From NCBI GenBank assembly GCA_002839355.1, contig PGXW01000028.1, positions 51,935 to 115,934 of the forward strand: DNA of 64,000 nt. The letters are read 5' to 3'. The stretch is from Spirochaetae bacterium HGW-Spirochaetae-2 (GTDB lineage Bacteria; Spirochaetota; Spirochaetia; Sphaerochaetales; Sphaerochaetaceae). Below are positions 1-7,659 of this stretch, one piece after another. Under the pieces are notes generated by a model. That model was not told the origin of the DNA. It saw only the letters and a program-made list of their open reading frames with translations, and made no database searches. Made by a program: the position numbers and the translations under genes. Position 1 is the first letter of the stretch; each line of letters opens with the position of its first letter.

Positions 1-1305
1 GAAAAGGGTATCGGCAAGAAAACCGTGAACTACAAGTTGCGGGACTGGATATTCAGCCGCCAACGTTATTGGGGTGAACCGATTCCACTGGTCCATTGCG
101 AATCATGCGGAACCGTACCCGTTCCCGAAGACCAATTGCCCCTGACCTTGCCGGAAGTCGAGACCTACGCACCATCAGGTACGGGAGAAAGCCCGCTGGT
201 CACGATACCCGAATGGGTGAACACGACCTGCCCGAAGTGTGGTGGTCCCGCCAAGCGCGAAACGAACACCATGCCCCAATGGGCGGGCTCCTGCTGGTAT
301 TACCTCAGGTATCTCGACCCCGACAATACCGAAGCGCTCGCATCGAAGGAAACGATAGACTACTGGATGCCGGTCGATCTGTATGTGGGTGGTGCCGAGC
401 ATGCCGTGTTGCACCTCCTCTATGCACGGTTTTGGCACAAGGTCCTCTACGATTTGGGTATCGTGAATACGATTGAACCGTTCCAGCGGCTCGTCAACCA
501 GGGAATGATCACATCGTTCGCCTACCAGCGTGCCGACAAGACCCTGGTCGCCACCGACGAAGTCGAGGAAATCGCTGCGGACACGTATATCGAGAAGGCT
601 ACGGGAGAGAAGCTCGAGCGGGTCATCGCCAAAATGTCCAAGAGCTTGAAAAACGTCATCAACCCGGACGAGATCATCAACGATTTCGGTGCGGACGCCA
701 TGCGGACCTACGAGATGTTCATGGGACCGTTGCAGGTCTCGAAACCCTGGGCGACCACCGGTCTTTCCGGCGTCTACCGGTTCCTTGATAGGATCTGGCG
801 TTTGACTGAACGGGAAATCACCGATGTCGAACCTTCCGAGGAAATCCACAGGACGTTGCACAAGACGATCAAGAAGGTGACCAAGGATACGGCGAACCTG
901 GATTTCAACACTGCGATTTCGCAAATGATGATTCTGGTGAACGAATTGTACAAGACCGATGATTTGCCGAGGAAGATATGGGAACCGTTGGTTCTCATGC
1001 TTGCCCCCTACGTTCCGCACCTAGCCGAGGAATTGTGGGAAATGGCCGGAAACGAACCGTCGGTGGCGAATGCCAAATGGCCACACTACATCGAGGCATT
1101 GACTGTCGACGACGTGATCGAAGTGGTCGTCCAAATCAATGGCAAGGTCCGAGCCCGCATGGAGACGGACAAGGGAACCGGGAAGGAAGCCTTGCTTGCC
1201 ATGGCCATGGAACATGAACGGATCGTCGAGTGGCTCGAGGGGAAAACAATTGTCAAGACCATCGTGGTCCCCGACAAGCTGGTGAATATCGTGATCAAAG
1301 GTTAA
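1..1305 (+). CDS. leuS: Leucyl-tRNA synthetase, C-terminal part (5' end outside window)
   Basis: This gene charges tRNA-Leu with leucine in the cytoplasm. The reading frame is open from base 1, so the N-terminal catalytic half and most of the editing domain lie before the window. The visible 434 residues start in the catalytic core (LRDWIFSRQRYWGEPIP), carry two CxxC pairs (CESCG, CPKCG) and the tryptophan-rich stretch WAGSCWYYLRYLDP. The class I signature KMSKS is at 631-645. The helical anticodon-binding domain follows, with the small C-terminal domain over the last 50 residues. A GTG at base 25 is internal and not the start. The gene faces sdaA tail to tail across a hairpin terminator. Identity is very secure. 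Confidence 0.97.
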   Translation, partial: EKGIGKKTVNYKLRDWIFSRQRYWGEPIPLVHCESCGTVPVPEDQLPLTLPEVETYAPSGTGESPLVTIPEWVNTTCPKCGGPAKRETNTMPQWAGSCWYYLRYLDPDNTEALASKETIDYWMPVDLYVGGAEHAVLHLLYARFWHKVLYDLGIVNTIEPFQRLVNQGMITSFAYQRADKTLVATDEVEEIAADTYIEKATGEKLERVIAKMSKSLKNVINPDEIINDFGADAMRTYEMFMGPLQVSKPWATTGLSGVYRFLDRIWRLTEREITDVEPSEEIHRTLHKTIKKVTKDTANLDFNTAISQMMILVNELYKTDDLPRKIWEPLVLMLAPYVPHLAEELWEMAGNEPSVANAKWPHYIEALTVDDVIEVVVQINGKVRARMETDKGTGKEALLAMAMEHERIVEWLEGKTIVKTIVVPDKLVNIVIKG

Positions 1306-1331
1306 CCGATCGGTCAAGGAGCGGTTTGCAC

Positions 1332-1357
1332 ACCCCGACTTCGGATGAGGTCGGGGT
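1332..1357. terminator. Hairpin between convergent leuS and sdaA
   Basis: A perfect 8-bp stem (ACCCCGAC at 1332-1339, GTCGGGGT at 1350-1357) with a 10-nt loop sits 26 bp after the leuS stop and 8 bp before the sdaA stop. The plus-strand T-tract is short (TTTCTC). It probably ends leuS transcription and may help in the other direction. Confidence 0.7.
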
Positions 1358-1365
1358 TTCTCATG

Positions 1366-2574
1366 TCACCCCTTGATTTTCGCCAAGCCACCGAGGGAAG
1401 TCTCCCGATAGAGGGACGGCAATGCTTGTCCGGTTTCCATCATCACCTCGACAACCGTGTCGAAGGAGACTTTGTGCCTCCCGTCGGAAAGCAGGGCGTA
1501 GCTGGCATGGTCGAGGGCCCGCATGGCTCCAAGTGCATTCCGTTCGATGCAGGGAATCTGCACCAGACCCATCATGGGGTCGCACGTCAAGCCCAGGTGA
1601 TGCTCGAGCCCCATTTCCGCGGCATACTCGATCTGGTGTATCGAACCGCCCAACAACTGGGCAACCGCACCCGATGCCATGGCACACGCGACTCCGACTT
1701 CTCCCTGGCAGCCAACCTCGGCTCCCGAGATGGAACCATTTGTCTTTGCCAAATTTCCTATCAAGGCGGCGGTGAGCAATGCACGGAGAATCTTTACTTT
1801 CGGCAGCTTGTATTGGTTGCGCACATAATGGAGTACTCCTGGAAGCACGCCACAGGATCCGCAGGTCGGTGCGGTGACGATCTTGCCACCACCGGCATTC
1901 TCTTCGGCAACCGCCAGGGCATAGCTCAAGGCTCTGGTCGGTGTTCCAACCGGTCCGGACATGTCCTTGGCCTGGGCAAAATACTGGGCCGCTTTGCGTT
2001 GGAGCTTCAAACCTCCGGGCAACACGCCTTCCTGCTCAAGCCCACGCTCGATGGCAGCTGTCATGACGTCCCATATCTCCTCGATGAAAGTAAAGATCTC
2101 GGGACCTTCATATTTGACGACCAACTCCCACAACTGCATCCCTTCCTTGCGGCAATAGGCAAGGATATGGTCCATCTTGCTCAGATATTTGGGATAGATC
2201 GATTTGTGTGCCGAGGCCAGCTCGCCCTCCTCCACCACCTTCCCACCGCCGACACTGTAATAGGTCTTTTCGGCCAACTTGCCATGGACAGAGTCATAGG
2301 CACATAGGGTGAGGGCATTCGGATGGAATGGTTTGAAATCCTCCGGGAACCAATGGATGACCAATTCCTTACCCGAGTCGCCAAAAATCTGACGCAGCGT
2401 AGAGTCGGTCAGGTGTCCCTTTCCTGTTGCCGCAAGACTTCCGAACAGGTTGGCTTCATACTGGTCCGCTTCCTTGTATTCCGACAAGAAACGCTGGGCG
2501 GCATACCGAGGGCCCATGGTGTGGCTGCTGGAAGGTCCGTACCCGATACGATACAATTCTCTAATGGATTCCAT
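1366..2574 (-). CDS. sdaA: L-serine dehydratase (ammonia-lyase), iron-sulfur type, single chain
   Basis: It deaminates L-serine to pyruvate and ammonia using an oxygen-sensitive [4Fe-4S] cluster. The N-terminal substrate/regulatory domain begins with GPSSSHTMGP (residues 13-22) and contains TGKGHLTD (50-57). The catalytic domain follows, with APTCGSCGVLPG near 235-246. The three likely cluster cysteines are Cys289 (GCQGEVGVAC), Cys331 and Cys342. Their spacings of 42 and 11 residues match those of known single-chain enzymes. At 402 residues it is somewhat shorter than the usual ~455. No operon partner is evident, because the upstream lipoprotein gene starts a separate minus-strand unit. The enzyme fits an anaerobic amino-acid fermenter. 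Confidence 0.95.
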   Translation of the reverse strand: MESIRELYRIGYGPSSSHTMGPRYAAQRFLSEYKEADQYEANLFGSLAATGKGHLTDSTLRQIFGDSGKELVIHWFPEDFKPFHPNALTLCAYDSVHGKLAEKTYYSVGGGKVVEEGELASAHKSIYPKYLSKMDHILAYCRKEGMQLWELVVKYEGPEIFTFIEEIWDVMTAAIERGLEQEGVLPGGLKLQRKAAQYFAQAKDMSGPVGTPTRALSYALAVAEENAGGGKIVTAPTCGSCGVLPGVLHYVRNQYKLPKVKILRALLTAALIGNLAKTNGSISGAEVGCQGEVGVACAMASGAVAQLLGGSIHQIEYAAEMGLEHHLGLTCDPMMGLVQIPCIERNALGAMRALDHASYALLSDGRHKVSFDTVVEVMMETGQALPSLYRETSLGGLAKIKG

Positions 2575-2600
2575 GTGCCTACTCTATAGATTTCCTAGTG

Positions 2601-3413
2601 TTATGTGAAGGTATCGCCCGCATGGACCAGCTCGTGGTATGCCCAGTCGGAGAGCCGGAGTAGCATGTCCATGGGGACCATATGCCAGAAAGGAGGATCT
2701 TGGGCATTGTCGGGAACCGCGATACGCAACTCGAGTCCATGGTCGAGGTTCACATACCGGACCACTCCGGGGGGAAGATTCTCCAAACCAACCTCCTGGT
2801 CGGCAAATACGAAGAACGGTTTCGAATCCACCTGTTCTCCTATCCAGCGGCCTTGGGGCACCGATTCAATGACGATGCTCCCCGATTCGGACGCGCGAAA
2901 GGAAGTCTCGGAGACCGAACCTGTAACGATATCGGTAGCCAAGTGGTTCCAATCCAACCGTGTTCCACTCGGGTCCACCGTTTTCACCATCCGGGCCAAT
3001 TTGGTGAAATTCAGCTCACCGACCGGATCCGGCCACTGCTTGGAGACCTGGAGCAGTGCCCCGGCCAACGGTCCGTCGTACATGGACAATTCGACCCGAT
3101 CGTTGTTGGCCACAGCGTGGTAGGCCCCACCGAACGGAACTCCGGCACCCAGGGGATATGCGGCAAAAATCGTTGTCCTCGCCTTCGGCACCATGATCCG
3201 CAGCGACCGTACCCCGATAGGAAGATTCACCTGTCTCAAATCAGTATCGTCCCGATAGAGCAATGTGTACCAGAATTGCCTACCGGAGGCCTTTTCCCAT
3301 GGATGGTTCCCCACGATCTGCACCGTCGTCCATGAAGCCGATTCGCAGGCCGTGGTGGATGCGATGCCGACAATGAGGACAAGGATAGCTAGCGCACGTC
3401 CAATACTTTCCAT
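2601..3413 (-). CDS. Putative lipoprotein of unknown function
   Basis: I do not recognise a family. The 270-residue product begins MESIGRALAILVLIVG, a hydrophobic signal segment. It ends near IASTTAC with Cys23, a plausible loose lipobox of the spirochaetal kind. Mature protein would be anchored in a membrane by Lgt, which is encoded in this window. The remainder is mixed alpha/beta with many prolines and glycines and no membrane span. There is no clear Shine-Dalgarno before the ATG, so the start is less certain than the stop. It lies between sdaA (27 bp) and the DUF4416 gene (32 bp), all on the minus strand. A role in the envelope is inference from the signal peptide only. Confidence 0.75.
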   Translation of the reverse strand: MESIGRALAILVLIVGIASTTACESASWTTVQIVGNHPWEKASGRQFWYTLLYRDDTDLRQVNLPIGVRSLRIMVPKARTTIFAAYPLGAGVPFGGAYHAVANNDRVELSMYDGPLAGALLQVSKQWPDPVGELNFTKLARMVKTVDPSGTRLDWNHLATDIVTGSVSETSFRASESGSIVIESVPQGRWIGEQVDSKPFFVFADQEVGLENLPPGVVRYVNLDHGLELRIAVPDNAQDPPFWHMVPMDMLLRLSDWAYHELVHAGDTFT

Positions 3414-3445
3414 ATCGTATATACGACCGGATGGAGAATTTCGCT

Positions 3446-3991
3446 TCAGTTTTCCGTGTGGGATGTTTCTGCTTTCAGTTGCGTGAGGTATGTGCCGCGA
3501 AGTCGGGAGAACAGCTCCCTGAAAGCCTCGCTTTTGTAATCGGCATAAGTCCAGGGAAAGCTTTGGAAGGCCTTCTTGGCATACAGCAAGGTCACTTCCC
3601 CGTAAATGCCCATTCCCAGGGGTATACGGTGGCTCCGGTTCTTCGTTGTCGCCAGGATCAGGTTTTCCGCCGAGAGTATGCCGGGATCGAGATTCACCGT
3701 ACGTTTGGCATCGATGGCGAACTCGTGTTCAAGTCCATTGGTGAACAATTTGCAAGCGACCAGTTCGGTAGGATCGACCAATGCATGGAAAACAATGAAA
3801 AACCGCTGGGGAGTTCCCCCCATCTCCTGGTCATAATAGTCGGTGAAGACGAAGGGGATCGGGTCGGTGACCAGTTCGATCGCACCATAGCGTTCCTCCA
3901 ACCGGGAAAAGAGTATCGTATGATATTCCGGATGGGTAGAGAGTACCCCGACAACCAGTTTTACCGGATGGAACGGTCTCTCCCCTCCCAT
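3446..3991 (-). CDS. DUF4416 family protein
   Basis: This 181-residue protein resembles the DUF4416 family: an N-terminal PVKLVVGVLSTHPEY segment, then FVFTDYYDQEMG, then LDPGILSAENLILATTKNRSHRIPLGMGIYGEVTLLY. No biochemical function is established for the family as far as I know. The family is seen mainly in spirochaetes and deltaproteobacterial-type anaerobes, which is from memory. There is no signal peptide or membrane span, so it is probably cytoplasmic. Its ATG lies 6 bp after the stop of the DAHP synthase-prephenate dehydratase gene, so the two are probably co-transcribed, with the ribosome site inside the end of that gene. I draw no functional link to aromatic synthesis from this. Confidence 0.85.
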   Translation of the reverse strand: MGGERPFHPVKLVVGVLSTHPEYHTILFSRLEERYGAIELVTDPIPFVFTDYYDQEMGGTPQRFFIVFHALVDPTELVACKLFTNGLEHEFAIDAKRTVNLDPGILSAENLILATTKNRSHRIPLGMGIYGEVTLLYAKKAFQSFPWTYADYKSEAFRELFSRLRGTYLTQLKAETSHTEN

Positions 3992-3997
3992 CGCAAG

Positions 3998-5917
3998 TTA
4001 CCTTCTGTCCCCATGGAACGTTCCGAGAATACGGAAGGAAGCACAGGTGTTCACCAGTTCCCCGGTCGCCTTCACGAAATCCTTTTCATCGATCATCTCG
4101 GATTCGATGAAGAACGCATACTCCCAGGGTTTTCCCGGAATAGGCCTGGATTCCAATTTCTTCATATTCAGCCCATAGGTGGAAAGGATCTGCAGGACCT
4201 CGAACAGGGAACCAGGACGGTCGTTGACCGAAAATACCATGGAAACCCGATCGACTGGCATGGCGCTCCTGAACACATGCGCATGCTCTTCCCGGCAAAT
4301 CACATAGAACCGGGTGAAATTACGGCTGTCGGTCTCAATACCATCCCGCAGGATTTCCATATGGTGATGCCTTGCCGCCGCGGAACTGGCAATCGCCGCA
4401 CACGAAGGATCCTTCAGGTTGGCGATATGGGCGACCGCTCCGGCGGTATCGAAGAAGGGTACGGCCTCGGCATGCTTGAGTTCTCCGGTCAAAAAATCGG
4501 TGCATTGTGCCAACCCCTGCGGATGGCTGAAGACCCGTTTGATCTGGGACAATGCAGTACCGGGGATTCCGATGAGATTGTGCATGATGCGCAACTGCTT
4601 CTCGCCGACGACAGTCAGGTCGGGATGGCTGTTGAGCAAATCAAGCGTCTCGTTGATGGTTCCCCCCAGCGTGTTCTCGACCGGAACCACACCGTAGCGG
4701 GCTTCCCCTTTCTGGACTGCTTCGAACACATCGGAGAACGATCGGCAGGGCATGGTATCGGCCATCTCGTCGAATACCATCCGTATGGCTTGCTCGCTGT
4801 AGGCTCCCTTCTCCCCCTGGAATGCGATCTTCAATGTCTGGGCAGACGGAACGAGTGTCGGCTGGTTCGACCAGATTTCGACATCTGCCCGTTCCCGTGG
4901 AATCCTCTCGAGCGATTTTCCCACCACCGGGCACAATGCCTGTATGTCCCGCATGAGTTTGTCGAACTGCTGGGGGTAGAGGGATTGCGGCCCATCGGAG
5001 AAGGCCTTGTCGGGATTGTTGTGCACCTCCACGATCAAACCGCTCGCTCCAGCGGCGACAATTGCCAGCGACATGGGAGCCACCATATCGCGTAGACCGG
5101 TCGCGTGGCTGGGATCGGCGATGACAGGCAAATGGGTCAGCTTTTGCACCACCGGAATCGCGCTGATATCCAAGGTATTCCTTGTGGCGGTCTCATAGGT
5201 ACGGATACCCCGTTCACAGAGGATCACCTGGTCGGTTCCGCTTGCCATGAGGTATTCGGCCGCCATCAACCACTCTTCGATAGTTGCGGCCAAACCCCGC
5301 TTGAGCAACACAGGTCGTCCGGTCCTGCCAACCTCTTTCAACAATTCGAAGTTCTGCATGTTCCGGGCTCCGACTTGGAACATATCGATATAATCGAGCA
5401 TCATGTCGACGTCCCTCGGACTCACGACTTCTGTTGTAACAGGCATATCGAAAGCGTCGCCGGCTTCTCGCAGATAGCGCAAGCCTTCTTCGCCGAGGCC
5501 TTGGAAAGCATACGGACTGGTTCTCGGTTTGAATGCCCCGCCCCGAAGAATCACAGCTCCGGAGACTCTGACCTGGGCCGCAACCTCCATGATCTGCTGT
5601 CGGCTCTCGACAGCACATGGTCCGGCCATGACGACGATACGTTGCCCGCCGATCTTGACCTTGCCTACCTGGACAATGGTGTCGCTCTTGTTCAATTCCC
5701 TGGAGGCAAGCTTATAGGGTTTCGAAATGGGAATGACATTGGAGACACCTTCCAGGACCGCCACCTCGCGGATATCGATCCGATTGGTTCCGACAGCTCC
5801 AAGTACCGTCTCTTCCTGGCCCACGATTTCCTTGACTTTGAATCCGTTCTTCTTGAGGAAATCCTTGACTGCGCTTTTTTGCGCTTCGCTTATCAGTTGT
5901 TTGAGAATAATGATCAT
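3998..5917 (-). CDS. Bifunctional DAHP synthase / prephenate dehydratase fusion with ACT domain
   Basis: One 639-residue chain appears to hold the first step of the shikimate pathway and the phenylalanine branch step. Residues 1-75 form the small ferredoxin-like domain of class I-beta DAHP synthases. Residues 76-340 are the synthase barrel (GPCAVES at 99-105, KPRTSPYAFQG at 130-140, ADPSHATG near 267-274). After a linker, residues 362-545 are prephenate dehydratase (AFQGEKGAYSEQ, VPVENTLGG, and the catalytic TRF at 535-537). Residues 555-639 are an ACT domain with the phenylalanine-binding ESRP motif at 589-592. There is no chorismate mutase domain, unlike the common DAHPS-CM and CM-PDT fusions. 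No strong Shine-Dalgarno precedes the ATG. The ACT domain suggests feedback by phenylalanine on the dehydratase and perhaps on the synthase. Confidence 0.93.
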   Translation of the reverse strand: MIIILKQLISEAQKSAVKDFLKKNGFKVKEIVGQEETVLGAVGTNRIDIREVAVLEGVSNVIPISKPYKLASRELNKSDTIVQVGKVKIGGQRIVVMAGPCAVESRQQIMEVAAQVRVSGAVILRGGAFKPRTSPYAFQGLGEEGLRYLREAGDAFDMPVTTEVVSPRDVDMMLDYIDMFQVGARNMQNFELLKEVGRTGRPVLLKRGLAATIEEWLMAAEYLMASGTDQVILCERGIRTYETATRNTLDISAIPVVQKLTHLPVIADPSHATGLRDMVAPMSLAIVAAGASGLIVEVHNNPDKAFSDGPQSLYPQQFDKLMRDIQALCPVVGKSLERIPRERADVEIWSNQPTLVPSAQTLKIAFQGEKGAYSEQAIRMVFDEMADTMPCRSFSDVFEAVQKGEARYGVVPVENTLGGTINETLDLLNSHPDLTVVGEKQLRIMHNLIGIPGTALSQIKRVFSHPQGLAQCTDFLTGELKHAEAVPFFDTAGAVAHIANLKDPSCAAIASSAAARHHHMEILRDGIETDSRNFTRFYVICREEHAHVFRSAMPVDRVSMVFSVNDRPGSLFEVLQILSTYGLNMKKLESRPIPGKPWEYAFFIESEMIDEKDFVKATGELVNTCASFRILGTFHGDRR

Positions 5918-6023
5918 GGTAGGAGAAAGCTAAAGCTTTTGGGTGGGACTGTCAAGTTACGGGAGTGGAAACAGTTGCCGACAGTGCGACCATTCGGGTA
6001 GTATTGGATGGAGGGGGAACCGC

Positions 6024-6683
6024 ATGGGACCTGATTGGGACGATATATTTGCAAGGATGGAAAAGGCGGTACGGGCCCAAGGGAAAAACCTTCCTTCGGT
6101 ATCGACCATCGCCAGGGAGGCGGACGACCCGTTCCGCGTTCTGGTCTCGACTATGATCTCACTTCGGACAAAGGACGAGGTCACCGTAGCCGCATCCAGA
6201 AGACTGTTCTCGTTGGCTGATACCCCGCAGGCCATGCTGGCATGTTCACAAACTGAAATCGAGAAGGCAATCTACCCCGCCGGCTTCTACCGGATAAAGG
6301 CCGCCAATATCCTTTCAATCTCAAAAATTCTCATCGCCACCTATGGTGGTCTGGTTCCATCGAACCGGGAATCGCTGCTCAAACTTCCGGGAGTGGGTGT
6401 TAAGACGGCGAACCTTACCTTGAACCTCGGCTTTCGTATCGATGCGATATGTGTCGATACCCACGTGCACAGGATATCGAACCGTATGGGATGGATTGAA
6501 ACGAAAAAACCGGAGGAATCGGAGCTGGCATTGGAAAAGATCATGCCCAGACGCTTCTGGATTCCATTGAACGAACTGTTGGTAACGTTCGGACAGCAGA
6601 TATGCAAACCGATATCGCCGTATTGCTCGATATGTCCGGTATCCGATGTCTGTGAAAAGCGGTCGGTCGAACGTTCGCGCTAA
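6024..6683 (+). CDS. nth: Endonuclease III
   Basis: A base-excision repair glycosylase/AP lyase for oxidised pyrimidines. The 219-residue protein has the helix-hairpin-helix LPGVGVKTAN with the catalytic Lys, then the catalytic Asp in CVDTHVHRISNRMGW. A C-terminal [4Fe-4S] loop has the pattern C-x6-C-x2-C-x5-C (CKPISPYCSICPVSDVC). I chose the ATG at 6024 because GGAGGGGG lies just upstream. The frame is open further back to 5943, but that extension overlaps the promoter side of the divergent aromatic gene and matches nothing in the family. The stop overlaps the metF stop on the other strand by two bases. Length matches the usual 210-220. Confidence 0.95.
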   Translation: MGPDWDDIFARMEKAVRAQGKNLPSVSTIAREADDPFRVLVSTMISLRTKDEVTVAASRRLFSLADTPQAMLACSQTEIEKAIYPAGFYRIKAANILSISKILIATYGGLVPSNRESLLKLPGVGVKTANLTLNLGFRIDAICVDTHVHRISNRMGWIETKKPEESELALEKIMPRRFWIPLNELLVTFGQQICKPISPYCSICPVSDVCEKRSVERSR

Positions 6684-7657
6684 CGGAGAATTCCTTTCGG
6701 ATAGGTGGCTTCCACAACATTCGCGATTGGTTCCGCACGTCCCTGGGTATAGAAATGGACTCCCGGAACCTTTGCCTCCAACAATTGGGCAACTTGGGCG
6801 GTGCAGAAATCCACTCCAACCTTGCGGATATCGGCGGCTGTCTTGCATCGTTCAATCCGGTCCACCAACGTCACAGGCAGATCGACCCTGAATGTCTGGG
6901 GCAAGAGGTCGAGGTCGCTCCTGCGTTGGATCGGCTTGATACCGGGAATGATCGGGACTTCGATTCCTGCCGCACGGCACTGGTCGACAAACTCAAAGAA
7001 CCGTTCATTCAAAAAGAACATCTGGGTGACAATATAATGGGCACCTGCATCGACCTTGCGTTTCAACATGGTGATATCGTGATTGTAATTCGGAGCTTCG
7101 GCATGCTTTTCGGGATACCCCGCGACCCCGATACAGAAGGAAGTGGCAACCGGGTCGCGCAACGTAGGGTCGAGGTATTCCCCGCGGTTTATTGCTGAGA
7201 TCTGGGCTACCATGCCGTCCGTATGGTCGTATCCGCCCTTTGCGGCAATGAACCGTCGTTCTCCATGTGGAGGGTCTCCCCGCAACGCCAACACATTCTC
7301 TATCCCCAGAAAGTTCAATTCCACCAGCTGGTCCTCAAGTTGTTCCTTGGTCTGTCCTCCACAGATAAGATGGGGAACGACGGGTATTCCATAGCGATAT
7401 TGGATCGCCGCAGCCAATCCGACAGTCCCGGGACGCTTGTGCGTCGTCCGGCGTTCGACCAATCCGTCGGGCCTGTCGACATAGACCACTTCCATCTGAT
7501 GGTTGGTGATATTGATATATGCAGGATTGTAGGGGAGCAAGGTCTCGATGGTTTCGTTGATAGCATCCATGGTGTGGCCTTTCAACGGAGGCAGCAATTC
7601 GAAGGTAAACAACGGCCCTTTCGCCTGTGCTATGATTTCGGTCACTTTCATCGCCAT
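6680..7657 (-). CDS. metF: 5,10-methylenetetrahydrofolate reductase
   Basis: It reduces methylene-THF to methyl-THF, the methyl donor used by MetH, which is encoded immediately upstream. The 325-residue TIM-barrel protein shows the family landmarks FTFELLPPLKG near the N-terminus, ALRGDPPHGE, and GVAGYPEKHAEAPN. These are followed by LKRKVDAGAHYIVTQMFF and IIPGIKPIQ. The ATG at 7657 is two bases after the metH stop and is preceded by GGTGGGAGAGGGAGAG inside the end of metH, so translation is probably coupled. The reading frame is open further upstream into metH, but that part is a shadow. Gene order metH-metF supports one methionine-synthesis operon. Confidence 0.96.
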   Translation of the reverse strand: MAMKVTEIIAQAKGPLFTFELLPPLKGHTMDAINETIETLLPYNPAYINITNHQMEVVYVDRPDGLVERRTTHKRPGTVGLAAAIQYRYGIPVVPHLICGGQTKEQLEDQLVELNFLGIENVLALRGDPPHGERRFIAAKGGYDHTDGMVAQISAINRGEYLDPTLRDPVATSFCIGVAGYPEKHAEAPNYNHDITMLKRKVDAGAHYIVTQMFFLNERFFEFVDQCRAAGIEVPIIPGIKPIQRRSDLDLLPQTFRVDLPVTLVDRIERCKTAADIRKVGVDFCTAQVAQLLEAKVPGVHFYTQGRAEPIANVVEATYPKGILR

Positions 7658-7659
7658 GG

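Noticed and set aside
1345..2307. A 320-codon open frame on the plus strand
   Set aside because: Antisense to sdaA, which has all its iron-sulfur cysteines. It also starts within the leuS terminator hairpin.
3431..5095. A 554-codon open frame on the plus strand
   Set aside because: It is antisense to the conserved aromatic fusion and DUF4416 genes and matches no protein family. Long shadow frames arise here from GC-rich codon use.
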